Positions 1 through 6,866 of a stretch of 9,236 bases of DNA are shown in pieces. Each line of letters starts with the position of its first letter. The stretch's first letter is position 1. The notes under the pieces were generated by a model, which worked only from the letters and a program-made list of their open reading frames with translations, did no database searches and was not told the origin of the DNA. The stretch is taken from positions 1 through 9,236 of the forward strand of contig CAKRCL010000058.1 of the NCBI GenBank assembly GCA_934307335.1, written 5' to 3'. This DNA comes from an uncultured Dorea sp. (GTDB lineage: Bacteria > Bacillota > Clostridia > Lachnospirales > Lachnospiraceae). The translations under genes and the position numbers were made by a program.

Positions 1-959
1 CACTTCCAAGTGACACAGGTCTGGTTGGTATATCTATTATCCTGTATACGATTCTGGTATATACCCTGATGCTGCCGATGACGATCAATCAGCAGAGAAC
101 ATCAAAGATGCAGGCCGTTGTACAGCCGGAAGTTATGGCTATCCAGAAAAAGTACAAGAACAAGAAAGACCAGGCATCTATGCTGAAACAGCAGGAAGAG
201 ATTCAGCAGGTCTATGACAAATATGGTGTGTCTATGATGGGAGGATGTCTTCCATTATTGATCCAGATGCCGTTCCTGTTTGCACTTTATCCGGTCATTT
301 ATAATATTTCTAATTATGTACCGGATATTACAAAAGAAGCAAATAAGTTTTTAACAATTCCAGATATGACAATCACTCCGGGTACTATGCTCAGCATGGC
401 AAAAAGCGGAGAGACAATGGGATATTCCGCAGCAGCACTGGTTATCACAGCAATTTTGCTTCCGGTATTATCTGCACTTACACAGTATATCAGTATGAAA
501 CTGTCTATGGCAGTGAACGGATCTAACAGACCTACAGATAAAGATGACCCGACAGCAGCGACAATGAGAACCATGAACATGACAATGCCTCTGTTTTCAC
601 TGGTTATGGTATTTACATTGCCGACTGGTATTGGTATTTACTGGATCGTCAGCGCGATCGTTCGTATGGTTCAGCAGATATTCATTAACAAGCACCTCAG
701 TCATATGTCAGTTGACGATATGATCGAGAAGAATAAAGAGAAAGCTCAGAAGAAGAAAGAAAAACGTGGGGAAAAAGCAGAGAAGATCAATGCTATGGCA
801 CAGACCAATACAAAGAGCATCAAATCTTCTGCAACACAGGCTTCTTCTATGTCTGAGAAGGAAAGAGAAGAAAAACTCGAAAAAGCAAGAGCGAATGCAA
901 AGCCTGGAAGTCTTGCTTCAAAAGCCAATATGGTTAAGAATTTTAATGAGAGTAAGTAA
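1..959 (+). CDS. yidC: Membrane protein insertase YidC/SpoIIIJ (Oxa1 family), 5' truncated by window edge
   Basis: Inserts and folds membrane proteins, alone or with SecYEG, in the cytoplasmic membrane. The frame is open from base 3, so the gene begins upstream of the window; the ATG at base 69 is internal. 318 residues are visible. Hydrophobic segments lie at about fragment residues 7-27, 77-104, 140-163 and 194-227. The conserved QQRTSKMQ and QPEV stretch after the first segment, then GGCLPLLIQMPF and LPTGIGIYW, are typical of the family. The C-terminal tail (about 230-318) is very rich in Lys and Glu, as in Gram-positive YidC proteins that contact ribosomes. Fragment residue 20 (bases 60-62) is Tyr where Bacillus SpoIIIJ has its groove arginine (see findings). 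jag follows after 15 bases, so the two are almost certainly co-transcribed. Confidence 0.97.
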   Translation, partial: LPSDTGLVGISIILYTILVYTLMLPMTINQQRTSKMQAVVQPEVMAIQKKYKNKKDQASMLKQQEEIQQVYDKYGVSMMGGCLPLLIQMPFLFALYPVIYNISNYVPDITKEANKFLTIPDMTITPGTMLSMAKSGETMGYSAAALVITAILLPVLSALTQYISMKLSMAVNGSNRPTDKDDPTAATMRTMNMTMPLFSLVMVFTLPTGIGIYWIVSAIVRMVQQIFINKHLSHMSVDDMIEKNKEKAQKKKEKRGEKAEKINAMAQTNTKSIKSSATQASSMSEKEREEKLEKARANAKPGSLASKANMVKNFNESK

Positions 960-974
960 AGGGGGCATATATTC

Positions 975-1829
975 ATGGATTACATTACTGTAACAGCAAA
1001 GAATCTTGACGATGCGATTACGGAAGCATTAGTTCAGCTGGAAGTAACAAGTGATCGTCTTGATTATGAGATTATCGAAAAAGGAAGTGACGGCTTCTTA
1101 GGATTCGGTAAAAAACAGGCAGTCATTAAAGCCCGCAGAAAAGAAGAAGAGCCTGTTGTCACAGTGGAAGCTGAGAAAGAAGAGCCAGCCGTAAAAGTTG
1201 AAAAGATTGAAAAGGCTGAAGAAAAAGAAACAGTAAAAGCTGAGACAAAGAAAGAGATTAAAAAAGAGCATAAGAAAGAGAAAGATTTCAAAAAAGCTCC
1301 GAAAAAAGAAGTAAAAGAAGAGACTGAACTTGCAAAAGTTGAGCCTGCTACAATTGAAGCTTGTGAGAAATTTGTAGAAGATGTTCTGAACGCCATGAAT
1401 ATGGAAGATGTAAAAGTGACATCTACAGTAGATGAAGAAGGTGCACTGAGCATCAATATGGAAGGCAAGAACATGGGTATCCTGATCGGTAAGAGAGGAC
1501 AGACACTGGATTCACTTCAGTATCTGACAAACCGTGTTGCGAATAAGATGCAGGATGGATATGTTCGTGTAAAACTTGATACAGAAGATTACAGAAGAAG
1601 AAGAAAAGAGACTCTTGAGAATCTTGCAAAGAACATTGCAAGCAAAGTAAAGAGAACAAGAAGAACAGTTGCACTTGAGCCGATGAATCCTTACGAGAGA
1701 AGAATCATTCACTCAGCACTGCAGTCTGATCCGGCTGTATCAACACACAGTGAAGGTGAAGAGCCATACAGAAAAGTAGTTGTAACACTGGCAAGAAAAT
1801 CCGGTGGTTATCACAATCACGACAAATAA
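975..1829 (+). CDS. jag: Jag/KhpB (EloR) RNA-binding protein with Jag_N, KH and R3H domains
   Basis: Single-stranded nucleic acid-binding protein. In streptococci the homologue (KhpB/EloR) partners KhpA and affects cell elongation and division; that role is inferred here from family membership. Of 284 residues, 1-54 form the Jag_N domain (ending near GFLGFGKKQAV), and about 55-122 are a low-complexity Lys/Glu linker. The KH-like domain spans about 125-200 with its GxxG loop as GKRG at 172-175. The R3H domain spans about 205-272 with the RxxxH signature at Arg242 and His246 in ERRIIH. The ATG at 975 is preceded by a purine-rich AAAGGGGG at 958-965. It sits directly behind yidC, the usual Firmicutes arrangement. 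A strong terminator 26 bases past the stop ends this unit. Confidence 0.96.
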   Translation: MDYITVTAKNLDDAITEALVQLEVTSDRLDYEIIEKGSDGFLGFGKKQAVIKARRKEEEPVVTVEAEKEEPAVKVEKIEKAEEKETVKAETKKEIKKEHKKEKDFKKAPKKEVKEETELAKVEPATIEACEKFVEDVLNAMNMEDVKVTSTVDEEGALSINMEGKNMGILIGKRGQTLDSLQYLTNRVANKMQDGYVRVKLDTEDYRRRRKETLENLAKNIASKVKRTRRTVALEPMNPYERRIIHSALQSDPAVSTHSEGEEPYRKVVVTLARKSGGYHNHDK

Positions 1830-1854
1830 GCTATAAAATAAGAAATAAAATTAC

Positions 1855-1886
1855 AAAGCAGGGGTTTAAAAAACCTCTGCTTTTTT
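1855..1886 (+). terminator. Intrinsic terminator after jag
   Basis: A 13-bp stem (AAAGCAGGGGTTT at 1855-1867 with AAACCTCTGCTTT at 1871-1883) closes a 3-base AAA loop, with one G-U pair. A six-T run (1881-1886) follows the GC-rich part of the stem. It separates the yidC-jag unit from mnmE. Confidence 0.92.
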
Positions 1887-1930
1887 GTACAATTAGAATA
1901 TTGAGTAAGTCATTTGAAATCTTAGATTTT

Positions 1931-1935
1931 GGAGG
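1931..1935 (+). promoter_or_regulatory. Ribosome binding site that fixes the mnmE start
   Basis: GGAGG lies 7 bases before the ATG at 1943. This favours 1943 over the in-frame TTG at 1901, which has no comparable site and would add 14 residues before the conserved N-terminus. No convincing sigma-A promoter is visible between the terminator and this site; TAGAAT at 1894-1899 is a possible -10 but lacks a -35. Confidence 0.85.
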
Positions 1936-1942
1936 AAGCAGG

Positions 1943-3367
1943 ATGAGGAATGAATCCGGCACGATCGCAGCCATTTCCACAGCTATGAGTAATTCCGGAA
2001 TTGGAATTGTAAGAATGAGTGGAGATGAGGCTGTCGAGATTGCAGATCGTATATACAAAGGAAAGAAAGAAAAAAGACTGTCGGAACAACCGTCGCACAC
2101 AATTCATTATGGATATATCACAGACGGAGAAGATACGATTGATGAAGTACTTGTCATGATCATGCGTGGACCACACAGTTATACAGGAGAAGATACAGTA
2201 GAAATCAACTGTCATGGCGGAGTGTATGTCGTGAAGAGAATTCTCGAGACAGTGATTAAACATGGAGCAAGACCAGCAGAGCCGGGTGAGTTTACAAAGA
2301 GAGCATTTTTAAACGGAAAGATGGATCTGTCTCAGGCAGAAGCGGTAGGAGATCTCATTTCCTCAAAAAATGAATACGCACTTCGAAGTTCGGTCAGTCA
2401 GTTGAAGGGAAATATTAAAAAAGAAATTCACAAGATCAGAGAAGAGATTCTGTATCACACAGCATTTATCGAGACAGCATTGGATGATCCGGAACATATC
2501 AGCGTAGACGGATATGGCGAAAAACTTCGTGTAGTTGTAGAAGAACATATGAAAAGCCTGAAGCATTTGTTATCTACATGTGATGACGGTCGCATGATAA
2601 AAGAAGGAATTAAGACGGTCATCGTAGGAAAACCGAACGCCGGAAAGTCCTCTTTGCTAAATGTGCTGTTGGGTGAGGAACGTGCAATTGTAACTGAGAT
2701 TGCAGGAACTACAAGGGACGTATTGGAAGAGCATATGAATCTGCAGGGAATTTCTCTGAACATCGTAGATACAGCTGGAATCCGCGACACAGAAGATGTG
2801 GTAGAAAAAATCGGTGTAGATCGTGCAAAAGAAAATGCAAAAGATGCAGATTTGATTATGTATGTGATTGATGCATCAGCGCCATTGGATGAAAATGACG
2901 ATGATATTATGCGGATGATCCATGGAAGAAAAGCAATCATTTTGCTAAATAAAGCAGATCTTGATACGATTCTTGATAAAGAAATGATCGAGAAGAAATA
3001 TATAGAAGTAAATGCATCTGAAGGCGGTAATGCTGGAGTTTCTGATTGTCCGGCGGTGATCGAGATATCTGCGAAAAGCGGACATGGTATCAGTGAACTG
3101 GAACAGACATTAAAAGAGATGTTTTTCGAAGGAAAGATATCTTTCAACGATGAAATCTATATCACAAATGTCCGTCATAAAACAGCATTAAATCATGCAT
3201 ATGAGGCATTAAAAAAAGTAAAAGAAAGTATAGATATGGGTATGCCGGAAGATTTTTATTCCATAGATCTAATGGATGCTTATGAAGAACTTGGAAGTAT
3301 AACTGGAGAGACGATAGGAGAAGATTTGGTCAATGAAATATTCAGCAAATTCTGTATGGGAAAATAA
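1943..3367 (+). CDS. mnmE: tRNA modification GTPase MnmE (TrmE)
   Basis: With MnmG, MnmE makes the 5-carboxymethylaminomethyl (or aminomethyl) group on wobble uridine 34 of certain tRNAs, using methylene-THF, GTP and potassium. The 474 residues are close to the family length of about 455-460. The N-terminal folate-binding domain covers about 1-120 (start TIAAIST, then GIGIVRMSG). A helical domain surrounds a Ras-like G domain with G1 GKPNAGKSS (229-237), GTTRD (255-259), DTAG (276-279) and NKAD (336-339). The C-terminal CxGK motif is CMGK at 471-474, whose Cys is essential in studied homologues. A small Gly/Asp-containing loop after NKAD makes the G domain slightly long. It is the first gene of an mnmE-mnmG-rsmG operon, and its last 35 bases overlap mnmG. 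Confidence 0.98.
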   Translation: MRNESGTIAAISTAMSNSGIGIVRMSGDEAVEIADRIYKGKKEKRLSEQPSHTIHYGYITDGEDTIDEVLVMIMRGPHSYTGEDTVEINCHGGVYVVKRILETVIKHGARPAEPGEFTKRAFLNGKMDLSQAEAVGDLISSKNEYALRSSVSQLKGNIKKEIHKIREEILYHTAFIETALDDPEHISVDGYGEKLRVVVEEHMKSLKHLLSTCDDGRMIKEGIKTVIVGKPNAGKSSLLNVLLGEERAIVTEIAGTTRDVLEEHMNLQGISLNIVDTAGIRDTEDVVEKIGVDRAKENAKDADLIMYVIDASAPLDENDDDIMRMIHGRKAIILLNKADLDTILDKEMIEKKYIEVNASEGGNAGVSDCPAVIEISAKSGHGISELEQTLKEMFFEGKISFNDEIYITNVRHKTALNHAYEALKKVKESIDMGMPEDFYSIDLMDAYEELGSITGETIGEDLVNEIFSKFCMGK

Positions 3368-5300
3368 AGACGAGTATGATATTGCAGTAATTGGAGCAGG
3401 ACATGCAGGTTGTGAAGCAGCCCTGGCGGCAGCAAGAATGGGATTTAAGACTGTTATATTTACAGTCAGTGTCGAGAGTATTGCAATGATGCCATGTAAC
3501 CCGAATATAGGTGGAAGTTCAAAGGGACATCTCGTAAAAGAAATCGATGCTCTGGGCGGTGAGATGGGAAAGGTCATCGACCAGACATTTATCCAGTCAA
3601 AAATGTTAAACAAATCAAAGGGACCGGCTGTACATTCACTGCGTGCGCAGGCTGATAAAGAGCAGTATAGCAGAACGATGCGCAAGGTACTTGAAAATCA
3701 AGAAAATCTGGATATCAGACAGACAGAAGTTGTAAATATCCTGACAGAAGAAGTAAATGAAAATGATGTTCACAGCTGTGAAGGTGAAACAGAACATGTA
3801 TGTTCCGAGAAAAAACAGCGTGTAGTCGGCATTCAAATACTCTCTGGGGGTATATATAAAGTAAAATCCGTTATCTTATGTACCGGAACATATCTGCGCG
3901 CAAGATGTGTATATGGTGAAGTCAGTAATGCGACAGGTCCAAATGGACTGCAGGCAGCAAATCATCTAACAGAATGTCTGGAAAATCTCGGAATCCGGAT
4001 GTATCGATTTAAAACCGGAACTCCGGCAAGAATTGATAAAAGATCAATTGATTTTAGCAAGATGGAAGCACAGTACGGTGATGAAAGAATTACACCATTT
4101 TCATTTACAACGAATCCAGATGACATCCAAATTGACCAGATTCCTTGCTGGTTAACCTACACTAACGAGAAGACACATGAAATTATTCGAAATAATCTGG
4201 ATCGTTCTCCACTGTATTCAGGGATGATTGAGGGGACAGGTCCAAGATATTGTCCATCCATTGAGGATAAAGTTGTCAGATTTGCGGATAAGAACAGACA
4301 TCAGGTTTTTATTGAGCCAGAAGGATTAGATACAAATGAAATGTATATCGGTGGTATGTCCAGTTCACTTCCTGAAGATGTGCAATACGATATGTACCGT
4401 TCCGTAGCAGGTCTTGAAAATGCCAAAATTGTAAGAAATGCCTACGCAATCGAATATGATTGTATTGACGCAAGACAGTTGAAGCCTTCTTTGGAATTCA
4501 GACAGATTGAAGGACTTTTCAGTGGTGGTCAGTTTAATGGAAGTTCCGGTTATGAAGAAGCTGCCTGTCAGGGATTGATTGCAGGAATTAATGCTGCAAG
4601 AAAGCTTCAAAATAAAGATGAAGTTGTATTAGATCGTTCCCAGGCATATATCGGAGTGCTTATCGATGACCTTGTCACAAAAGAAAGTCATGAGCCATAT
4701 CGTATGATGACCTCCAGAGCAGAATATCGATTATTGCTCAGACAGGACAATGCAGATCAGAGATTGACAGAGATCGGTTATGAAATCGGTTTGATCTCAC
4801 AGGAAAGATATGAACGATTAAAATTAAAGGAAAAATTAATCGAAGAAGAAGTAGCAAGGGTAGAACACGTACATGTAGGAACAAGTGAAAAAGTTCAGAG
4901 TCTGTTAGCTCAATATAAAAGCACACCATTAAATTCAGGAATCTCTCTCGCAGAATTAATTCGCAGACCAGAGTTGACCTACCAGGCATTAGATGTGATT
5001 GATGAAGCAAGACCGGAATTTCCAAAAGACCTTGCAGAAGAAGTAGCAGAGCAGGTAAATATCTCAATCAAGTATGACGGATACATCAAACGTCAGAAAA
5101 AGCAGGTGGAACAATTCAAGAAGCTTGAAAATAAAAAAATACCGGAAAATATTGATTACGATCAGGTGAAAAGCCTTAGAATCGAAGCAGTACAAAAATT
5201 AAAAGAATTCCGTCCGGTATCCATTGGACAAGCTTCAAGAATTTCAGGAGTATCACCGGCAGATATATCAGTATTACTTGTATATCTTGGTGGAAGATAA
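3333..5300 (+). CDS. mnmG: tRNA uridine-5-carboxymethylaminomethyl modification enzyme MnmG (GidA)
   Basis: FAD- and NADH-dependent partner of MnmE in wobble uridine modification; it works in the cytosol as an MnmE-MnmG complex. The 655 residues exceed the usual 625-630, partly from about 12 extra N-terminal residues and an insert near 139-162. The FAD-binding GAGHAG is at 21-26. Family motifs follow in order: PCNPNIGG (54-61, with the conserved Cys55), [11 protein letters not shown] (96-106), [11 protein letters not shown] (303-313, second conserved Cys at 307) and [13 protein letters not shown] (402-414). The C-terminal MnmE/tRNA-binding domain contains [15 protein letters not shown] (614-628). 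ATG 3333 is the only usable start before the FAD motif, so the overlap with mnmE is real. AGGAG at 3316-3320 lies inside mnmE, 12 bases upstream. Confidence 0.98.
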   Translation: MKYSANSVWENKDEYDIAVIGAGHAGCEAALAAARMGFKTVIFTVSVESIAMMPCNPNIGGSSKGHLVKEIDALGGEMGKVIDQTFIQSKMLNKSKGPAVHSLRAQADKEQYSRTMRKVLENQENLDIRQTEVVNILTEEVNENDVHSCEGETEHVCSEKKQRVVGIQILSGGIYKVKSVILCTGTYLRARCVYGEVSNATGPNGLQAANHLTECLENLGIRMYRFKTGTPARIDKRSIDFSKMEAQYGDERITPFSFTTNPDDIQIDQIPCWLTYTNEKTHEIIRNNLDRSPLYSGMIEGTGPRYCPSIEDKVVRFADKNRHQVFIEPEGLDTNEMYIGGMSSSLPEDVQYDMYRSVAGLENAKIVRNAYAIEYDCIDARQLKPSLEFRQIEGLFSGGQFNGSSGYEEAACQGLIAGINAARKLQNKDEVVLDRSQAYIGVLIDDLVTKESHEPYRMMTSRAEYRLLLRQDNADQRLTEIGYEIGLISQERYERLKLKEKLIEEEVARVEHVHVGTSEKVQSLLAQYKSTPLNSGISLAELIRRPELTYQALDVIDEARPEFPKDLAEEVAEQVNISIKYDGYIKRQKKQVEQFKKLENKKIPENIDYDQVKSLRIEAVQKLKEFRPVSIGQASRISGVSPADISVLLVYLGGR

Positions 5301-5324
5301 ATAATAAAAGGTAAAAGATAAGAT

Positions 5325-6044
5325 ATGGATAATAAAGAACAGAAATTAATTGAAAATATGAAAATGATATCCGTAGAACTTACGGACACTCAGGTATCCC
5401 AGTTCATAAAATTCTACGAAATGCTTGTAGAGTGGAATAAAGTCATGAACCTGACCGGTATCACTGAATATGATGAAGTCGTTATGAAACATTTCGTTGA
5501 CAGTTTATCAATTGTAAAGATACAGGGGCTCGATAAAGTTCAATCTATTATCGATGTAGGAACAGGAGCAGGTTTCCCGGGAATACCATTGAAAATAGCA
5601 TTCCCGGAGATAAAAATCACTTTATTAGATTCCTTAAATAAAAGAATCAAATTTTTAAATGCTGTCATCGAAGAATTAGGACTGGAAAATATAGAAACCA
5701 TCCACGGAAGAGCAGAAGATTTTGCTAAAAAAGAAGATTACCGCGAACAATATGATCTGTGCGTATCAAGAGCTGTGGCAAATCTCTCAACGCTGTCCGA
5801 ATATTGCCTGCCATATGTAAAAGTCGGAGGACGATTCATCCCTTACAAATCCGGCGAAATAGACGAAGAATTAAATAACTCAAAAAAAGCAGTACAGATA
5901 TTAGGCGGACAAATCGAAGATGTAGTAAAATTCCAATTACCAGATACAGACATCGGAAGATCATTCGTAAAAATAAAGAAAAACAAAACAACAGCAAAAA
6001 AATATCCAAGAAAAGCAGGATTGCCGGCGAAGGAACCAATATAA
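5325..6044 (+). CDS. rsmG: 16S rRNA (guanine-527-N7) methyltransferase RsmG (GidB)
   Basis: Uses S-adenosylmethionine to methylate N7 of the conserved G527 (E. coli numbering) in 16S rRNA. Its loss gives low-level streptomycin resistance in several bacteria. The 239 residues match the B. subtilis length. Family signatures are MNLTGIT (41-47), the SAM-binding loop DVGTGAGFPGIPL (77-89), SRAVANL (148-154) and the C-terminal KYPRKAGLPAKEPI (226-239). The upstream site is weak (AAAGG at 5307-5311, 13 bases from the ATG), and the gene begins 24 bases after mnmG, so translation may depend on coupling or readthrough. The stop codon TAA (6042-6044) is also the first three bases of the outer arm of fold-back element A. 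No ordinary intrinsic terminator follows. Confidence 0.97.
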   Translation: MDNKEQKLIENMKMISVELTDTQVSQFIKFYEMLVEWNKVMNLTGITEYDEVVMKHFVDSLSIVKIQGLDKVQSIIDVGTGAGFPGIPLKIAFPEIKITLLDSLNKRIKFLNAVIEELGLENIETIHGRAEDFAKKEDYREQYDLCVSRAVANLSTLSEYCLPYVKVGGRFIPYKSGEIDEELNNSKKAVQILGGQIEDVVKFQLPDTDIGRSFVKIKKNKTTAKKYPRKAGLPAKEPI

Positions 6045-6215
6045 ATAGAAAAGAGAGCCACGAACACGGTCATAACAATTCATTGCTGCGTCGTATATTT
6101 CTATATCAAAAAGTAAACTCGTCTTTTCAAGACTCAAACAGTACTTTTTGATATAGACTATACTCGCAATGAATTGTTAAACAACCTATTGTTCGATGTC
6201 TCTCTTTTCTATTTA
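6042..6215 (-). ncRNA. Fold-back element A: candidate structured RNA or DNA hairpin, core on minus strand
   Basis: A nested hairpin visible by direct complementarity. Outer arm 6042-6057 (TAAATAGAAAAGAGAG) pairs perfectly with 6200-6215, and CGAACA (6061-6066) pairs with 6190-6195. AACAATTCATTGC (6074-6086) pairs with 6166-6178. CTATATCAAAAAGTA (6101-6115) pairs with 6142-6156. The tip is GTCTT-TTC-AAGAC (6121-6133). The core 6108-6149 is the exact reverse complement of 6669-6710 in element B. ACTATACTCGC (6157-6167) is also the reverse complement of 6651-6661 of B, but the opposite side of that internal loop is only partly conserved, so the element has a direction. Function unknown. It could be an RNA read from the minus strand, a 3' structure on the rsmG transcript, or a hairpin/cruciform element acting as DNA. 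The structure is certain at sequence level; the ncRNA label is tentative. Confidence 0.5.
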
Positions 6216-6440
6216 AAGGGAATTTGTTCTCCGGAAGGTTATTTAAAAATGAAAATTGAAATATTAAATAGTCTAATGTTCGATGTCTCTCTTTTCTATT
6301 TAAGAGGAATTTGTTCTCCGGAAGGTTATTTAAAAATGAAAATTGAAATATTAAATAGCCTAATGTCCGATGACTCTCTTTTCTATTTAAGGGGAATTTG
6401 TTTTCCGGAAGGTTATTTGAAAATGAATTATTAAATGATA
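6191..6440 (+). repeat. 87-bp tandem repeat, two full copies and a degraded third
   Basis: Copies start at 6191, 6278 and 6365. Copies 1 and 2 differ at only 3 of 87 positions, while copy 3 carries more changes and loses its tail after about 6427. Weaker similarity continues before copy 1 (about 6174-6190) and after copy 3 (AAGTTCAATGTTATTCTTT near 6443-6461). Each unit contains CTCTCTTTTCTATTTA (6200-6215, 6287-6302, 6374-6389), the sequence that pairs with the left outer arm of element A. Copies 1 and 2 also hold an internal inverted pair, CTATTTAA with TTAAATAG (6209-6216 with 6264-6271; 6296-6303 with 6351-6358). The period is 29 codons, so frames stay open on both strands by construction. 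The array probably arose by recent duplication of the element A arm and its flank. Confidence 0.92.
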
Positions 6441-6517
6441 TGAAGTTCAATGTTATTCTTTCCGATTATGATGTACAAGGAACAGAAGAATGGAGAACTA
6501 AGCTAGTTTTAGAGTAA

Positions 6518-6533
6518 TGTTTCACGTGAAACA
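6518..6533. promoter_or_regulatory. parS: parS1, ParB/Spo0J binding site
   Basis: TGTTTCACGTGAAACA is a perfect 16-bp palindrome matching the bacterial chromosomal parS consensus (TGTTNCACGTGAAACA). The palindrome extends to 20 bp at 6516-6535. It lies 48 bases before the outer edge of element B and about 370 bases upstream of parA. It is a loading site for the ParB CTP clamp and hence for SMC. Confidence 0.97.
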
Positions 6534-6550
6534 TTTAGTAGGAGAAGTGT

Positions 6551-6565
6551 AAAAACAAACTTCAA
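6551..6565 (+). repeat. Left direct repeat flanking element B
   Basis: AAAAACAAACTTCAA here recurs with one extra A as AAAAACAAAACTTCAA at 6801-6816. The two lie outside the arms of element B and inside the two parS sites. The sequence is A-rich, so chance similarity is possible. Confidence 0.45.
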
Positions 6566-6580
6566 ACAAGTGACGCTTCC

Positions 6581-6799
6581 TCTATAGATGAAGTAGTGGA
6601 AAGTGTAGTAGAAAAGAAGTGAGAAAACATAGATGAATTTTGATTCAATTGCGAGTATAGTTTACAGTAAAAAGTACTGTTTGAGTCTTGAAAAGACGAG
6701 TTTACTTTTTACTGTAACTATAGAGGACGGAGCAATTGAATCAAAATTATCTGTTTTCTCACTTCTTTTCTATTGCACTCCCACACCATCAACTATAGA
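6581..6799 (+). ncRNA. Fold-back element B: candidate structured RNA or DNA hairpin, core on plus strand
   Basis: A hairpin of about 220 bases. TCTATAG (6581-6587) can meet CTATAGA (6793-6799) at the base, with poorly matched sequence inside. Stem 1 is 6602-6629 with 6752-6779: 21 perfect pairs plus 7 more including two G-U pairs. GAT (6632-6634) pairs with 6749-6751. Stem 2 is a perfect 17 bp, 6636-6652 with 6732-6748. An asymmetric loop follows, GAG (6653-6655) facing GAGGACGGA (6723-6731). Then TATAG (6656-6660) pairs with 6718-6722, and stem 3 is a perfect 15 bp, 6662-6676 with 6703-6717. The tip is GTCTT-GAA-AAGAC (6685-6697). The core 6669-6710 is identical to that of element A in reverse, while stems 1, 2 and the lower half of 3 differ from A yet remain paired. 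The G-U pairs weakly favour a plus-strand RNA. Function unknown. Confidence 0.55.
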
Positions 6800-6800
6800 A

Positions 6801-6816
6801 AAAAACAAAACTTCAA
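6801..6816 (+). repeat. Right direct repeat flanking element B
   Basis: AAAAACAAAACTTCAA matches 6551-6565 apart from one inserted A. It begins two bases after the base of element B and ends 16 bases before parS2. Confidence 0.45.
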
Positions 6817-6832
6817 TTTATACAAAAAACTA

Positions 6833-6848
6833 TGTTTCACGTGAAACA
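6833..6848. promoter_or_regulatory. parS: parS2, ParB/Spo0J binding site next to the parA promoter
   Basis: A second perfect TGTTTCACGTGAAACA palindrome (18 bp palindromic with flanks, 6832-6849). It occupies the -35 position of the predicted parA promoter and ends 56 bases before the parA start codon. ParB bound here could block or modulate its own operon; that regulatory role is an inference from position. Confidence 0.96.
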
Positions 6849-6852
6849 TTTG

Positions 6853-6866
6853 TGGTATACTATAAT
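6853..6866 (+). promoter_or_regulatory. Predicted sigma-A promoter of the parA operon
   Basis: TGGTATACT (6853-6861) is an extended -10 (TGn plus TATACT at 6856-6861). An overlapping TATAAT lies at 6861-6866. No good -35 hexamer is present at the expected distance; that position falls inside parS2, and an extended -10 can compensate. The leader would be about 35-40 bases, with AAAGGTG at 6888-6894 as ribosome binding site. Confidence 0.7.

Noticed and set aside
1901..1942. TTG at 1901 as the mnmE start
   Set aside because: No ribosome binding site before it, and it adds residues not seen in the family; the GGAGG at 1931-1935 serves the ATG at 1943.
6042..6215. Element A as an ordinary intrinsic terminator for rsmG
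   Set aside because: No T-run follows the outer stem, the stem is AT-rich, and the size and nested loops do not fit. Termination or end protection by other means remains possible.
6174..6434. Open frame on the plus strand with a 29-residue repeat, including a possible 61-codon gene from ATG 6249 with GGAAGG 10 bases upstream
   Set aside because: The frame stays open only because the DNA repeat is 87 bp. The changes I could compare between copies alter the peptide (Lys/Arg, Val/Asp, Phe/Ser, Ser/Phe), giving no sign of coding constraint, and the first part is the arm of element A.
6191..6440. CRISPR-like array
   Set aside because: The repeats are 87 bp, directly adjacent with no spacers, and no cas genes are present.
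6127..6450. 107-codon minus-strand open frame with repeated NLPENKF segments
   Set aside because: It is the mirror of the same 87-bp repeat and runs into element A; there is no ribosome binding site and no known domain.
6651..6733. K-turn at the asymmetric loop (GAG facing GAGGACGGA)
   Set aside because: GA steps are present, but the loop lengths differ between A and B and A lacks the second GA before the stem, so the k-turn consensus is not met.
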